64,000 nt of DNA from Pithys albifrons albifrons (lineage: Eukaryota; Chordata; Aves; Passeriformes; Thamnophilidae). Each line of letters opens with the position of its first letter. The stretch's first letter is position 1. Under the pieces are notes generated by a model. That model ran no database searches and was not told where the DNA came from. It saw nothing but the letters and a program-made list of their open reading frames with translations. The stretch spans positions 20,913,066-20,977,065 of the forward strand of contig NC_092467.1 of NCBI RefSeq assembly GCF_047495875.1. The letters are read 5' to 3'. Of this stretch, positions 1-11,356 are shown in pieces. Position numbers and translations under genes: made by a program.

Positions 1-3000
1 GCTCATTCTGTACCTGTCTAGTAAGTCATCAGAGAATTTCTGTCTTCAGAACTCTGTCAACTTCACAAACAAAGTTCAATTCTAAAATTTGAGCTAGATA
101 TTGCCAAGAATTTCCTGTACAATGTAAAGGGGGAAAAAGCCTCTGTTACTAGCTCTTCTAAAAGTTTAAGAGAAAATATCTCTTATGACTCCTATCTAAT
201 TTCCAATATAATAAAAAAAAACAGGGACATGATAATCCAATGACTGGCTATTATTCCTGTGGTCAGTTTCTAGTAAACCAGTTTGCTGGAAAAGCTGTGC
301 CTAGTCAGTATAAGATCATGATAGGCAGTTTTCACAGAAGGACGGAAAGCTCAGCCTTCAAGAAATGTTAAAATAATAAAAAGAATTTATTTAAAAATAA
401 TAAAATCATGCTAATATAAATAACCTCCTGTACCTATATGAAGATAATAGCCTAGATGGCAAGTTTAACAATATGTAAATGGTGTTGCAAATAAGAATTT
501 TTCATGGCAGCTGTAGTGCAAAGGTGTAAAAGAATTGGAGTAAAGAAAACTGAGTGATTTTTGACACAGTTCACACCACGGTGGATCGGGGGGAAAAATG
601 GAAGGAAAAAACCAAAACAAAATATTAAATAAAAGAAGAAACATTTACATTGGTCAGTTATGCTATAAATCCTGAGACAGCTGAAAATAGTTTTCTTTAC
701 AGACTCCATTATTAATTAAAGAGTAAAACCTGTGAAAAGACTGTTCTTTGTAACAGGATTCCCTGTGACATTTGCAGAAAATTCAGACTTAGTAGAATAG
801 AATAGTATAATAGGACATCATTCACATTCATATAGGAGCTTGACAAAGTATGTGACCATCAGAAAGAGTATTTTGTGGTTGATGTATTAAGTTACAGAAC
901 TACTTTATAAAGCCTGTTTCAATATTTGTCATATATCTTTGATAATATAAGGTTCTTCATGCTATCATTATTGTTATTGTTGCCAAAATATGAATTGCAG
1001 AAAGATTCTGAAAACTGTTCCCCAGAACTGGATTTTCAAATAGCTTTACTAACATAAAAGTTTGGGATTAGGAGTTGCTGAATAAAAAGATCTGAAAGGA
1101 CAACTGGATGGACATCAAGAAAACAGGCTTGGTTAATATTATTGTATTACTTCTAACAGAATGGAAAGATCTCAATAAAAGTTTGATTATGACAGCCAAT
1201 TCATTTTGTCTTTTCTGCCTCAGATAATCTAATAATTTGATCCACTTCTATTCTTGCATGATTCAGCACAGAAGTGATAATTCTTTTATAACAGATTATT
1301 TTTTCTGTTAATTTCAGACGCTTCAGAATCATGGAAGGGTCATTGCGAAACTATTTTTTGTTGCTGTTTTAAGACAGGAAGGCCATTTGCTTTAATGCTT
1401 CCAATTGTTTCATTTTGCTGTTATTTGAAATAAAATTTGCCTCTGTGGCTTTATTTACATATCAGTGAGAACTCTTGGTAATTTTTCTCTGAATTAACAT
1501 CTCCTCAGCCTAGAACAGTGAGTTGTAAACTAGGTTTTATCCAGGTCTTTCTCTAGTACTAGAGAATACACTACATTTTTCTCAGACAAAACATTAAAAA
1601 AAAAACAACTAAAAACAGAGTAACAGAAAATCTGTAAGCAAAATATAACATAAAAATATAATTACAACAATTTTCAATAAGTCAGCACTTCTTTTAGTTT
1701 TTGTTTTCCCTTCTGAAAAAAAAAACAAAACACAACAAAGCAGCAATGTAGGCAATTATTTTATATTGGGTTACATGAGAATATTATTTGTGTAACAGAA
1801 ATAGGTTTCTTATTGTAATTAAGTTTAATGGAACTGACTCTGGAGATGAAGAGAATCAATCTTGGAAGTACTAGGTGTCTCCAGCAGTGGGTATGTACTA
1901 CAACTCTCTAAAAAGGTCTTTCTTTAGAAACAGATGTGTAAATAAATGTTTCAGAATTAGGGTTTATTTTTCCTAAGTTTTCCAGTTTCATTGAATCACT
2001 TAGATTTTTGCTTTTTTCTTTGCTATGTATAAATGTTTCAACATACTACGTGATCCTGCAACAAAGAATATTGATTGAAAAATTGCCACACTGGCAAGGA
2101 ACAATAAGTGGTGTATATGAATCAGATCACCAATGTATGGTGAGCCATGGGAAGCTGTACAGGCATTTTCTACTTAATTGTGATAAAATGTGAAGGTCTA
2201 CCACAAACTACAAACTGGACACATGAAATGCAATTTCCTTTACAGAATGTGTCAATAAAATTAAGGGACCAGGACTAAGACTTAAAAATAAGGTGCTAGG
2301 GATGAGATTTGACAACTTGCCATTTGTGCTGTAATACTTCTAATGTCACTCTTCTTTTTATTCAGCCTCCTCTTACTGAGCTTTTCACTTGGAATATTTC
2401 TTGACTTTAGGCAAAAAATAATATAAATAACTAAGCCACAAGAAACCCTCTTAACCCCCAGAAATCCAACAATCATAGAGATATTAATTAAAAAATTTCA
2501 TTTGTCTTCAAATTATCTTGTAATTGGAATGTTTGTGGCTCTTGAATGTTTGCATCTGGTAGTCCAAAGTAAAATAGAAGAAATGACGCTCATGCTAAAA
2601 GAAATGTTAAGACAAGAGGGAAAAAATGGTGTATGAGCAAAAATAACAGAGTTGGAAATGTTTTAGAAAAAGAGAGATCCATTGAACAAAATATTACGCT
2701 TTGGTGTGAGCAGTAGAAACGGGTCAAGATGCTTAACAAAAGGAAAAAAGAGACAGAGAAACCACAAAAATACATATACCAGAAAAAATAGTTCAGTTTA
2801 AGTAGGTACAGGTGGTTTAGGTTCAGAAAGAGAACATAGAATTATAGCGCATTTCTGGTGATGTTTTCTTTTCCTTTTGCAAAACCATTGTGAGGTGAAG
2901 GTAGAAAACACATATATAAAAACTTGAAAATTTCAGCAGGCATACAGGAGAAGAACACAGATAAAGTTTCACACCAGACATAATGAGTACTACTGATCAA

Positions 3001-5714
3001 TCTAAACAGCATGTAAGCTTACTCCAATCTGAGCACAAAAAGAGGGAAAATTATATTGACATGAAGGTAACTTTAAATTCAGGCAGAACTTAAAAGAATT
3101 GCATTTAGAAAGTGACTGGGAGCTATTGCTGAAAATTTCTTTATTATTGCTAAGCATTATTTTGCTTCTGTGCATAGATATACCCAGCTCTTCTTTCACC
3201 CTGGAGATTTAGGCTAAATCTTCAAGATGACAAAGAGAGAAATGGAGATACTCATTCTAAGTGATCAAGTTCACAAACCAGAAGTACAGTTACATTGTCA
3301 TAGAACATTTAGTCACCCTGTATTAGCCTGGATGGAGCTGTGTTGTATTTCTGATAGCACCTGCATTGTGCAGTTAAAGCTAACAAGTGTATTCCCTGCA
3401 TCTTCACTGGCCACCTACACCTGCTCTTACAAAGCCTGCCAGGACCACCATTCAGTGCGGTTGTTATTAATCGCAGTTGTCACTAACTGATTTCATGTCA
3501 TTGATGAAGCATCTTGCAGAATACTTCAGTAACACTTGCAAGGGTCATAATTTTTCTTATTCTGATCTAACTTTATTGATCCTCTCCTGAGAGGAACAGC
3601 ACCCCTTGCAGTTTTATGGGGCCGTTCAAACAATATAAGAATGATTTATATTGCCCTTAAGGAAAAAGACATCAAGTCTTCTTTACTCACATGCTGAGAT
3701 TTCCCGGAGATCTCAAGCTATCAAAATACTAAACACAAGTCAGAATATACTTGAGTAACGGAAAGCACTGCAAAACTTTATAATATTATTAGGCTTCATG
3801 TTATAATTGGGTGATGCTTCCACTTAACATGCAATTTATTTTATTCAATATTGATAAGATTTAATGGATGATGTATTTGATTCAAGGCTTTGATACAAAT
3901 GTAGAGTCTTAATTAACAAGTGATATATTTGATGCAGTGAATAATGCATCTGATTTAATAGAGGATGCACTCTATCTGCAGCTGAAGGTGATTGGTCTTT
4001 TTAGTGAGAGATTAATTCATTTCAGAAGATGATGTATCACTTTCAACATGAACTAAATCAAAATTTTAATACATTTTTTTTCAGTGTGCAAAGTAGCACA
4101 AGGAACAAGTTTGCCCTCAAGTGGACTTCAAAGGCAGATCATACCTCCAAGGCACCAGGCAGGTTGAATCAGTAGTTAATTCATTCATGTTATGATAGGG
4201 GTGGAACCAAGTTCTAATAAGCCACTGACTTCTCAATCAACCCTTGCTTTTTTCCTAAGTAAAATTATATTAAATATATTTAATTAGAGAGCTACAAAAG
4301 TATAATAATTTATTAAAAAGGATTGAAAATAATATTTGAAAGATTCAAGGTGCAAAAGGTATTTGAATTTGAGTCTCTGAGGATATAATACAAAATGAAA
4401 TGACATATTTAAGCATACATTTATCTTAGGTCACAAAAAATTGTAAAATTTTAGAATAAGTACTTTATAAATTCAGCTCATCAACACCAGTGCTTTTACA
4501 TTTTGTAATTTTGGGAAATGATTGCTTTTTACCTAAATCCTCAGAAGGAGTCAATGGGAGAGCTTCAGTTTACACCATTAGAGTTTTCAACTCCTGTATA
4601 TAGACAACTTACCAGGTTTATCACATTGAAAACACAGAAAGGCTATATGGGGTCAATATTTCATTACCGCTTTCTGTAATGTGAAACCTTTCTGTTCTCT
4701 TATTATTCTATCAAGCCTTTATTTTTCTGTTCACAGCTCCATAAATACAATACTCGATGCTTTTAATCAAATATGTTGACAAGCAAAATGGCCTAGGTTC
4801 AAGATAATGCCAGCTAGGTTTTTTAAAAATTACTTATTTAGAACTATAAAAGTATTAGGACATGCAAATATAACCCAATGAGAGTATCATGGCTGTCATG
4901 CTAGTACATAATATTCCTAGAAATTTAATTATAAACATCTGACTGTTTAGTATTTGAACAGGAAAATGACTGTTTAAGCACTGTGCAGTTAAAGAATAAT
5001 AAACCTCCTGGCATATTCTTCTTTCAAATGTTGCACTCAAAAATAGAATTAAAAGAGATTCGCCAGCAATGAAAACTATGATGGATCTTATCATTGTCAG
5101 TTTAGTGTGTATCAAAATTACAAGCTAGAAGTGAACCAAGAAAATAGTAGTTTTATTTTTAATCCTTGTTTCAATTTTTTGTCAAAAAGTAAAATCTTCC
5201 CATTGAATCACAGCACAAAGAATAACATTGATAAAAGATTATAACAATAAAAACTTAACTTCATTTAAAAACAAAAAGGTGGATCATATAAAATTGGGTT
5301 TTTCACAACATAAAAAAAAAGTGTACATCTTAATAATGCTTAGAAGACAATGGATAGTGTGTGAAGTAGGACAAGATTTACAGGTCACAATTTTTGTCAG
5401 ATCATGACATCTATTTCTGCAAATCAGAGACTTTATTTGTGAGATAAACCATTGACAAACAATTATGAAATTGCATCTGTATGACTATTATTAACCCTTA
5501 ATAGCTGATTTCAGATCATAGGAAATTGTGAGCTATCCATAACTTATCCCCCTGTAACTGTAGATTCAAGCTATTGTACTTCCCTTTTCAGTGATCAAAA
5601 AATATTAAATGCAAAGTTCAGAAAATAAGAATACTGTGCAAGAGCACATGTATATGTTATCTATATCATACATGGCAGATGATTCAAGCTGCTAAAAATT
5701 TCAAGCTAATCATG
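1..5714. other. AT-rich DNA with no recognised gene
   Basis: I read both strands and found no coding region, RNA gene or named repeat. Open frames here are short, lack family signatures and are frequently rich in Phe/Leu/Ile/Lys, as expected from AT-rich DNA. Short A-runs occur near 1594-1605 and 1717-1727. A clean T/A-rich unique sequence of this kind is typical of an avian intergenic desert or large intron. Conserved non-coding elements could be present but cannot be seen without a comparison. Confidence 0.6.
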
Positions 5715-5813
5715 CAGCCTAGTCTAGTGAAGGTGTCCCTGGCCATGGTGGGGCTGTTAGAACTGAATATTCTTTAACATCTGTTTCAACCCAAAACATT
5801 CCATGATTCTACG
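5715..5813 (+). mobile_element. CR1 LINE 3' end fragment
   Basis: The stretch follows the terminal part of avian CR1: a segment like 'CCTAGTCTAGTG-AAGGTGTCCC', then a decayed 'GATGATCTTTAAGGTC' region, then 'CAACCCAAAACATTCCATGA' leading into a single ATTCTACG unit. The 3' end lies to the right, so the element is on the plus strand. It is 5'-truncated, as most CR1 copies are, and carries many substitutions, so it is an old insertion. There is no coding content. Confidence 0.85.
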
Positions 5814-6557
5814 TCTTCTTCCATTTCCTAGCTCATGGCAGAAAAATACCACTGAAGGATTGAGAATGAGAAAAGATGACATAGTATTTTCACTTTCTAC
5901 TGTATAAGATACAGTATAGGAAAAAGTAGTTAAAGGTAAGAATTTTTCCATGGAGCATAAATTACTTTTTCAGTTTGGCACTAAGTACTTCTTTGTCCTC
6001 TTAATGTGGCTGTGGAAGCAAGAATATTCTAGTCTTCATAGGATTGCAGAGGACAGCTTTATCTGCATGTAGCACCTACGTAAGTTCTTTTTCTAAGATT
6101 CCAAATTACAACAATTTCCTTTGATGCTGGATTAGAAAAATATGCAGAAATCTCCATCAAGTCTCTCATACCTTCTTGTTGCTAGAAATAGTCCAGTTAG
6201 TAGAGAGCTGTTGGAGTTCATAATTTCAGGCCACTGTTTAAGGTGAGAATTCATAAGTTAAGATGAATACATGCTAGTAATTTTCCAGATACTGGCTATA
6301 GAAAAAGGATGAGGAAAGACAAGTTTTTAGTTGTTACAGAAAAGGCCCATATGCCCCGGGACACTTTCAACAGTTCCTGGATATTTGATCCTCTGGCCTG
6401 GTTCAGGAGTATATCCTTCTCTTATCATGGAAGAAAGTAATTCTTTTTGAATCCAAAATAATCTCCTGAGAACTGTAATATCACAAGTTTTTTACTTCTC
6501 AATAAGTTAGGCTTGCTTTTGAAATAAGTATTGTCATACTAATGGAAGATTCTCTTC
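5814..6557. other. Unannotated AT-rich spacer between CR1 fragments
   Basis: I see no gene, RNA gene or named repeat here. The two flanking CR1 fragments are in opposite orientation (plus on the left, minus on the right), so this is the gap between independent insertions rather than the interior of one element. Confidence 0.5.
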
Positions 6558-6925
6558 ACAAAATCACAGAATGGGTCAGGTTGGAAGGGATCTACCTCAT
6601 TGGGTTATCTGTTTCAACCTCCCTGCTCAAGCAGGATCATCCCAGAGCACATGGCACTGTACTGTGTCCAGATGGCTCTTGAGTATCTCCAGTGGGGAAC
6701 TCACAGCCTCTCTGGACAATTGTTCCAGGGCTCATTCAGCTGAACAGTAAAGAAGCTCTTCCTCACATTCAGGTGGAACTCCCTGTGCATCAGTTTCTGC
6801 CCACTACCTCTTGCCCCATTGCTCTGCACCACTGAGCAGAGCTTGGTCCATCCCCTGACACCTCCCTGCAGACACTGACAGACAGTGCTCAGGTTCCCTC
6901 TCAGTTGTCTCTTGGTCTAACATAA
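6558..6925 (-). mobile_element. CR1 LINE 3' fragment, about 370 bp
   Basis: Read on the minus strand this is the CR1 3' region. On the plus strand it opens with 'AATCACAGAATGGGTCAGG' and 'TTGGAAGGGATCT', the reverse complement of the CR1 terminus. It continues through the characteristic 'CTCAAGCAGGATCATCCCAG', 'GTGTCCAGATGGCTCTTGAG' and 'AAGAAGCTCTTCCTCACATT' blocks. The copy is truncated at its 5' end (right side, about 6925). Its GC content is clearly above that of the surrounding DNA. Frame-breaking changes mean that no ORF2 piece of useful length survives. Confidence 0.93.
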
Positions 6926-7733
6926 TAGTGTTACGCTTTGCCAGACCTACTGAGAAAAAAGGTGGAGGATTGTCATGGGTGGAATACTGGCATTGGCATG
7001 TCCTGTATCCACTCTGCCTGTCAGGAGTTGGTAAATAAGGTCAAAAATCCCTAGGTTTTCCATCCAAAATTGGCAACTAGTTGACTCATGCCAAAAGGAA
7101 ACCCAGTAATGAATCGGTGTACATATAATACGAATTATTAATAGTAGAAGTACTAGTTTCATTATATTAGTGCATTGAGCTCTAGGTGCAATACAGGGAC
7201 AACACCAAAATGGCAGTACAGAAATACCCATAAAAATGACAGTTTCTGAAAAACATAGGTGGAATATATTAAGAGATGCAGCTGACTTGCTGACTCCTGG
7301 AAAAAAGAAAACTTAAATAGATGAGATTTAAAAAAATAAAAGAAAAACAAAAAGGAAGAGACTATAGACTAATAAGAAGAGTCATCATGAAAGGAAACTG
7401 AAGGGAGAGAAAAAAGCAAGTCTGGTAGTGCTCTTGATACAGGCAGGTGAATAGAGATCATCACCTCTGGGATTTTTTATGTATTATTTTATCCTTGTTT
7501 CATTTCTTCAGATAGAGGGGCTAGAACACTGCATTATGTGATATCCATCAGTATTGCAGTATTTACCCCCTTTAAAAAAAGAAACAGAATATGTGAACAC
7601 TTTAAAACATAATTCATATATTCTTTTTCTTTTTTTTTTTTTAAACAAAATTAGTATGAGTTGGTCTTTTAGTTAATGAAAATTTAAGGAATGGTTTTGG
7701 AGTATGAGAGTGGTTGATCTGAGGAAAGGAAAA
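6926..7733. other. AT-rich spacer with no recognised gene
   Basis: Minus-strand open frames here (6947-7231 and 7162-7350) overlap each other in different frames, have no recognisable domain, and abut a CR1 copy. I treat them as chance frames. A T-run is present at about 7629-7642. Confidence 0.5.
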
Positions 7734-7786
7734 GTTTGGCTAGATGATCTTCAAGGTCTCTTCCAACCCAAAGCATGCTATAATTT
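7734..7786 (+). mobile_element. CR1 LINE 3' terminus, short remnant
   Basis: The sequence 'TAGATGATCTTCAAGGTCTC' followed by 'TTCCAACCCAAAGCATGCTA' matches the last 50 bp of avian CR1. The terminal ATTCTATG-type repeat has decayed to 'ATAATTTTA'. It is on the plus strand, extremely 5'-truncated and non-coding. Confidence 0.85.
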
Positions 7787-8023
7787 TATTACTTTATCCT
7801 TAAATAAAAACTAAAATTCAAAATTAAAGTAACTTTAACTTTTAAGGATTTCTCTTTTCAATCTAAAGTTACTCCAAGAAATGCAAACTAACTTTGGATG
7901 TAGTGACCAGAGGAATCATATTCACTTCTTTGAGTCATTTAAGTGTATAAAAGAATAATTTAGCCCCATCTTATATTCAAATTCTAGAGGAGAGGAAGAG
8001 GAAAGGAAGATAATTAAAAGAAA

Positions 8024-8100
8024 AAGAAAAAACCAAAACAAATAAACAAAACAAAACAAAACAAAAAACAAATGCAAAAGTCAACCAAACAAACAAAAAC
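8024..8100. repeat. A/C-rich low-complexity tract, (CAAAA)n-like
   Basis: A run of irregular CAAAA/CAAA units (ACAAAACAAAACAAAACAAA in the centre) ends in CAAACAAACAAAAAC. It could be an expanded simple repeat or the tail of a very old retroposon. No element body can be recognised on either side. The minus-strand open frame crossing this tract (8014-8319) reads as Phe/Cys/Leu-rich sequence because of the composition and is not credible as a gene. Confidence 0.8.
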
Positions 8101-8119
8101 TATGGGGGGAAAAAACACT

Positions 8120-8153
8120 AAAACTGTATGAAAAACTGTATGAAAAACTGTAT
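8120..8153. repeat. 12-bp tandem repeat, nearly three copies
   Basis: The unit AAAACTGTATGA occurs at 8120-8131 and 8132-8143 without change, and 10 of its 12 bases recur at 8144-8153. The perfect identity of the copies suggests a recent slippage event. It lies 20 bp after the CAAAA-rich tract. Confidence 0.9.
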
Positions 8154-11100
8154 AACGCTTTTTTTCAAAGAGGATAAGATTTGAAGAAATGTGCATAACC
8201 ATAAAGAAGATGCTCATTTTGGTTCCAAAATCACAGGAACAGGGAAATGAATTAAGAAGTATGGACAGAAAAGAGCACCACCAGTTATGGATATAGTAAA
8301 GAAGCTCCATATTTACCACAAATGGGGTGTGGGAAAAAAGGTTGGCAGTAAAAGACTACAAGTGCTTTTATTGTTTTTCCAACCCTTACACCTCGTGCTA
8401 AGAACTAAGCGGTGTTGAAATTTTTGAAGAGTAACTGATTCCTCTGTCAGGTTTTTGAGGGGAAAAATAAAAAATGGCCTCAGGTCAGAACTTTGAAAAA
8501 GGTACGTTCAAGTTACTGAGGTATCTCATGAAGTCATTTGTGATGTTGAAGACATAGAGTAGCTGCAAGCTGAGCTAGGTTCTACCTTCCTGAATGTGTG
8601 AAAAACCAAAAACGACTAGAAAACAAACTGTACCAGAGAGGATGCAGCCAAAGGTCTTGGATGCAGCTCATTGACCTCCAGCAAAACTTCTTAAGTACAG
8701 GATATGATGTGCTGGATCTGCAGAAAGGCAGCAGCCTCAGAAACACCCAGCAGAGGAAGTTCTACACAGTTATGATGAGTTCCTCAGTTTTATGTGCTTT
8801 GTTTTTTTTCTCCTTAAACTGCCAACTCAAACTATGAACATTAAAACCAAAACAAAATAGCCCTGCCCCACCTCATCTTCCTTTAGAACTCCTTTTATAA
8901 AGAGTTTTTCTTCCTAAAACAATAGTCAAGGTTTCTGTTATGTTCATAGGTACCAAGCATGTGTTTCTTTACAGAAATAATTTTTCAATTAATATATTAT
9001 TGTCTGATAAGAACTATAATGAGGTAAAGAAAATTCATTAAATTAATTACATAGAAAAAAGGTTCAAAACATACAGAGACATTAAGACATATAAACTCAT
9101 TGCAGTATGAATTCAATAGCTTTTCTGAGTCCCTGAATTCTATCCAGTAGAATTCTGCTTTTTTGAAATGGTGGATGGATGTTTGCTTTAGCTTTCCAAC
9201 ATCTGTTTCTCCATTATGACGCTCAACATCTCAAATATTATCTGATGAGAAGGAACTTGTTCTGTAAAACCTAAAAGTAGGTTGTTAGAGAAAATCCCAA
9301 CTTGAAACTTCCAATAAAGGGAAACATTTAAAGATATATCTCTGAAAAAATTAAAGTTATTTTATGAAATTAGTTTAATTTTGTAATTAACGTGAAAAAT
9401 TATTCTAAATAAGTACTTTATGGGTTATGCAATCTCTTAATATCCATTCTAAATTAATCATATCTTATATTGTTTTCAAAGCAATACAAAATCATGTTAT
9501 TAATAGTTTAATAAAAATAACAATATTTTCTGATTTTTGTTCAAGTCCAAATAGCCAAAAACATAACACCATGAGGAAATACTAAAATACTGCATACTGA
9601 GGTGTTCTCCTCACTGAAAGTCAGGTAAGAAAATTGCCTGTTGCATGAAAACACATGTAGTTAGGAAAAGTAGCTAAAAAAAGGATTTGTGGTTAGTGGC
9701 AAAATCGTTATGGCTTTGTGCATAAAGGAGTCATCAGCAGAGGCTCACTGGCATATGGGAAGCCTGTTTTATAGAAGGAGGTTAAAGGTATGTTAGGTGA
9801 AGAGGTTTTAGAATAGGATTGCTAAGGGACATAAGAGAGTTGAAGCTACCAAAAAACAAGGGAAATAATTGTTAAACCTATTAAGTAGTAGCACTGGTAG
9901 AGGAGAATTAGAGTGGAAAAGATGGTCAGAATGAACTGATATTAAACAGGAAATAAGGATAAGGTTTACTTTAATTAATGACATGCTTTCTTGAAGATCA
10001 AGGTTATGTAATGCCATTAAGAACTACTGTTCCATAATTGCTGGATAGAAACATTAGAAAAGCTGGTTTACTACAACCTTTATAGAGTTCTGTGGGTGTA
10101 TTTTGTTCTGACTTTGAGTGCCCTACCCATCTCCAAAGTGAAATTATGAAAGCTGACACATTCCTCTAACTTAGTCATTCTTCTCCATTTAAATAGCTAA
10201 AGTACTACGTTGACTTTCCCAGCCAAATGGGCAAGTTCATTGTTGTAGTTCAACATGATTTCTTGGTAGTTACCAAAGCTGAGCCCTTCCCTCTATTTTT
10301 TTTTTTTTGCGTATCTGTGAAATAAATATAAACTCATTATGGCAACTAAGGTTGAATATCTGAATTTATAGCAGAATTTATATGGGTGGTAAAAACATAT
10401 AAATGGAGAGCAGAATCTGTGTGAAGATTACTGTAGAGACTAATGGTCTCTACTAATAATTATTTGCTTTTGAAAATACTGTGATGACTGAAAACGGTCT
10501 GAATCAAACCCTTTCACAGCAGAGCTAAAGACTGCAAGTCATTAATAATGAGAATTATATACTAAAAAGCAAGATAATTTTATCTCAAAAAAACCACAAT
10601 AATCCCCTTAAAAATGTTTTGTTAATCCATCTCTTCTGTGAATTAGACCATATGAGATAAAAACAGGCATTAAGACAGACTTTCTAATTGGAATTAATGA
10701 CTTCAAATGAGCAGTGACTCATCAAGTAAGTTTGGATGTGTACCTCAACGTAAAAGGATACCAAAGTATTGTGAGATTTAAAAACAGTCTCATGAGAGTA
10801 TAACAATTTTATTTTATTTATTTCAGTGTAGAATAAAGACTAAACCTTTCTTTTCAAGAACCAACTCTTGTTTTTCTCAGTTGTGATTCAGGTTGCCAGA
10901 TTTAATCATCATTCCACATGTCATAGACCTGAGATTATTCATCAGTTTGTAATTGATCTAAACTGTAGATCAATTCAGATTACCTCCAGTTCACAGATTT
11001 ATGCAAGTGACACTAGACTTTAATTCTGTTTCTGTTGAAAATTTTGTTTCAGCCACGTTACCTATTCCTCTTCTACCAAGAATTTGGTAGTGGGTTCATT

Positions 11101-11312
11101 AAAAAAAATATCATGAGCTTAAACAAATGGGCTGTATCAAGAAATATTTATTTAGCTAATTACTACCTCAAAGCCAATCAGTTTACTCCACTTAGGGATT
11201 TGTTTATTTATTTGCACATATTTATACACTAATTATCATATCACAGTGTCTCAAACCACTAAACTGAGATGAAGAGTACAGAAAAATTACTATTTGCAAA
11301 CATTTTAGGGAC
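8154..11312. other. Unannotated AT-rich DNA
   Basis: No gene, RNA or named repeat is recognised. The exception worth noting is a perfect 10-bp inverted repeat at 10951-10975, listed separately. A donor-like CAG|GTAAGA stands at about 9626-9631, but every frame upstream of it is closed by stops, so no coding exon is supported. A T-run is present near 10297-10308. Confidence 0.5.
10951..10975. repeat. Perfect 10-bp inverted repeat with 5-nt loop
   Basis: AATTGATCTA at 10951-10960 is followed by the loop AACTG and then by its exact reverse complement TAGATCAATT at 10966-10975. It could form a small hairpin in RNA or a cruciform in DNA. It is short and AT-rich, so chance is possible in 64 kb. 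I attach no function. Confidence 0.9.
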
Positions 11313-11356
11313 TCACAGAATCATAGAATGGTTTGGGTTGAAAGGAACCATAAAGA
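11313..11356 (-). mobile_element. CR1 LINE 3' terminus, short remnant
   Basis: On the plus strand 'CACAGAATCATAGAATGGTT' and 'TGGGTTGAAAGGAACCATAA' are the reverse complement of the avian CR1 3' end. Only about 45 bp is left, so this is an extreme 5' truncation or an eroded copy. It is non-coding. Confidence 0.88.

Noticed and set aside
8014..8319. 101-codon minus-strand frame
   Set aside because: Its C-terminal half-to-N-terminal content is made by the CAAAA tract and the 12-bp triplication; it is low-complexity.
9544..9631. Exon ending at the strong donor CAG|GTAAGA
   Set aside because: All three frames between the nearest acceptor-like AG and the donor contain stops, and nothing else supports it.
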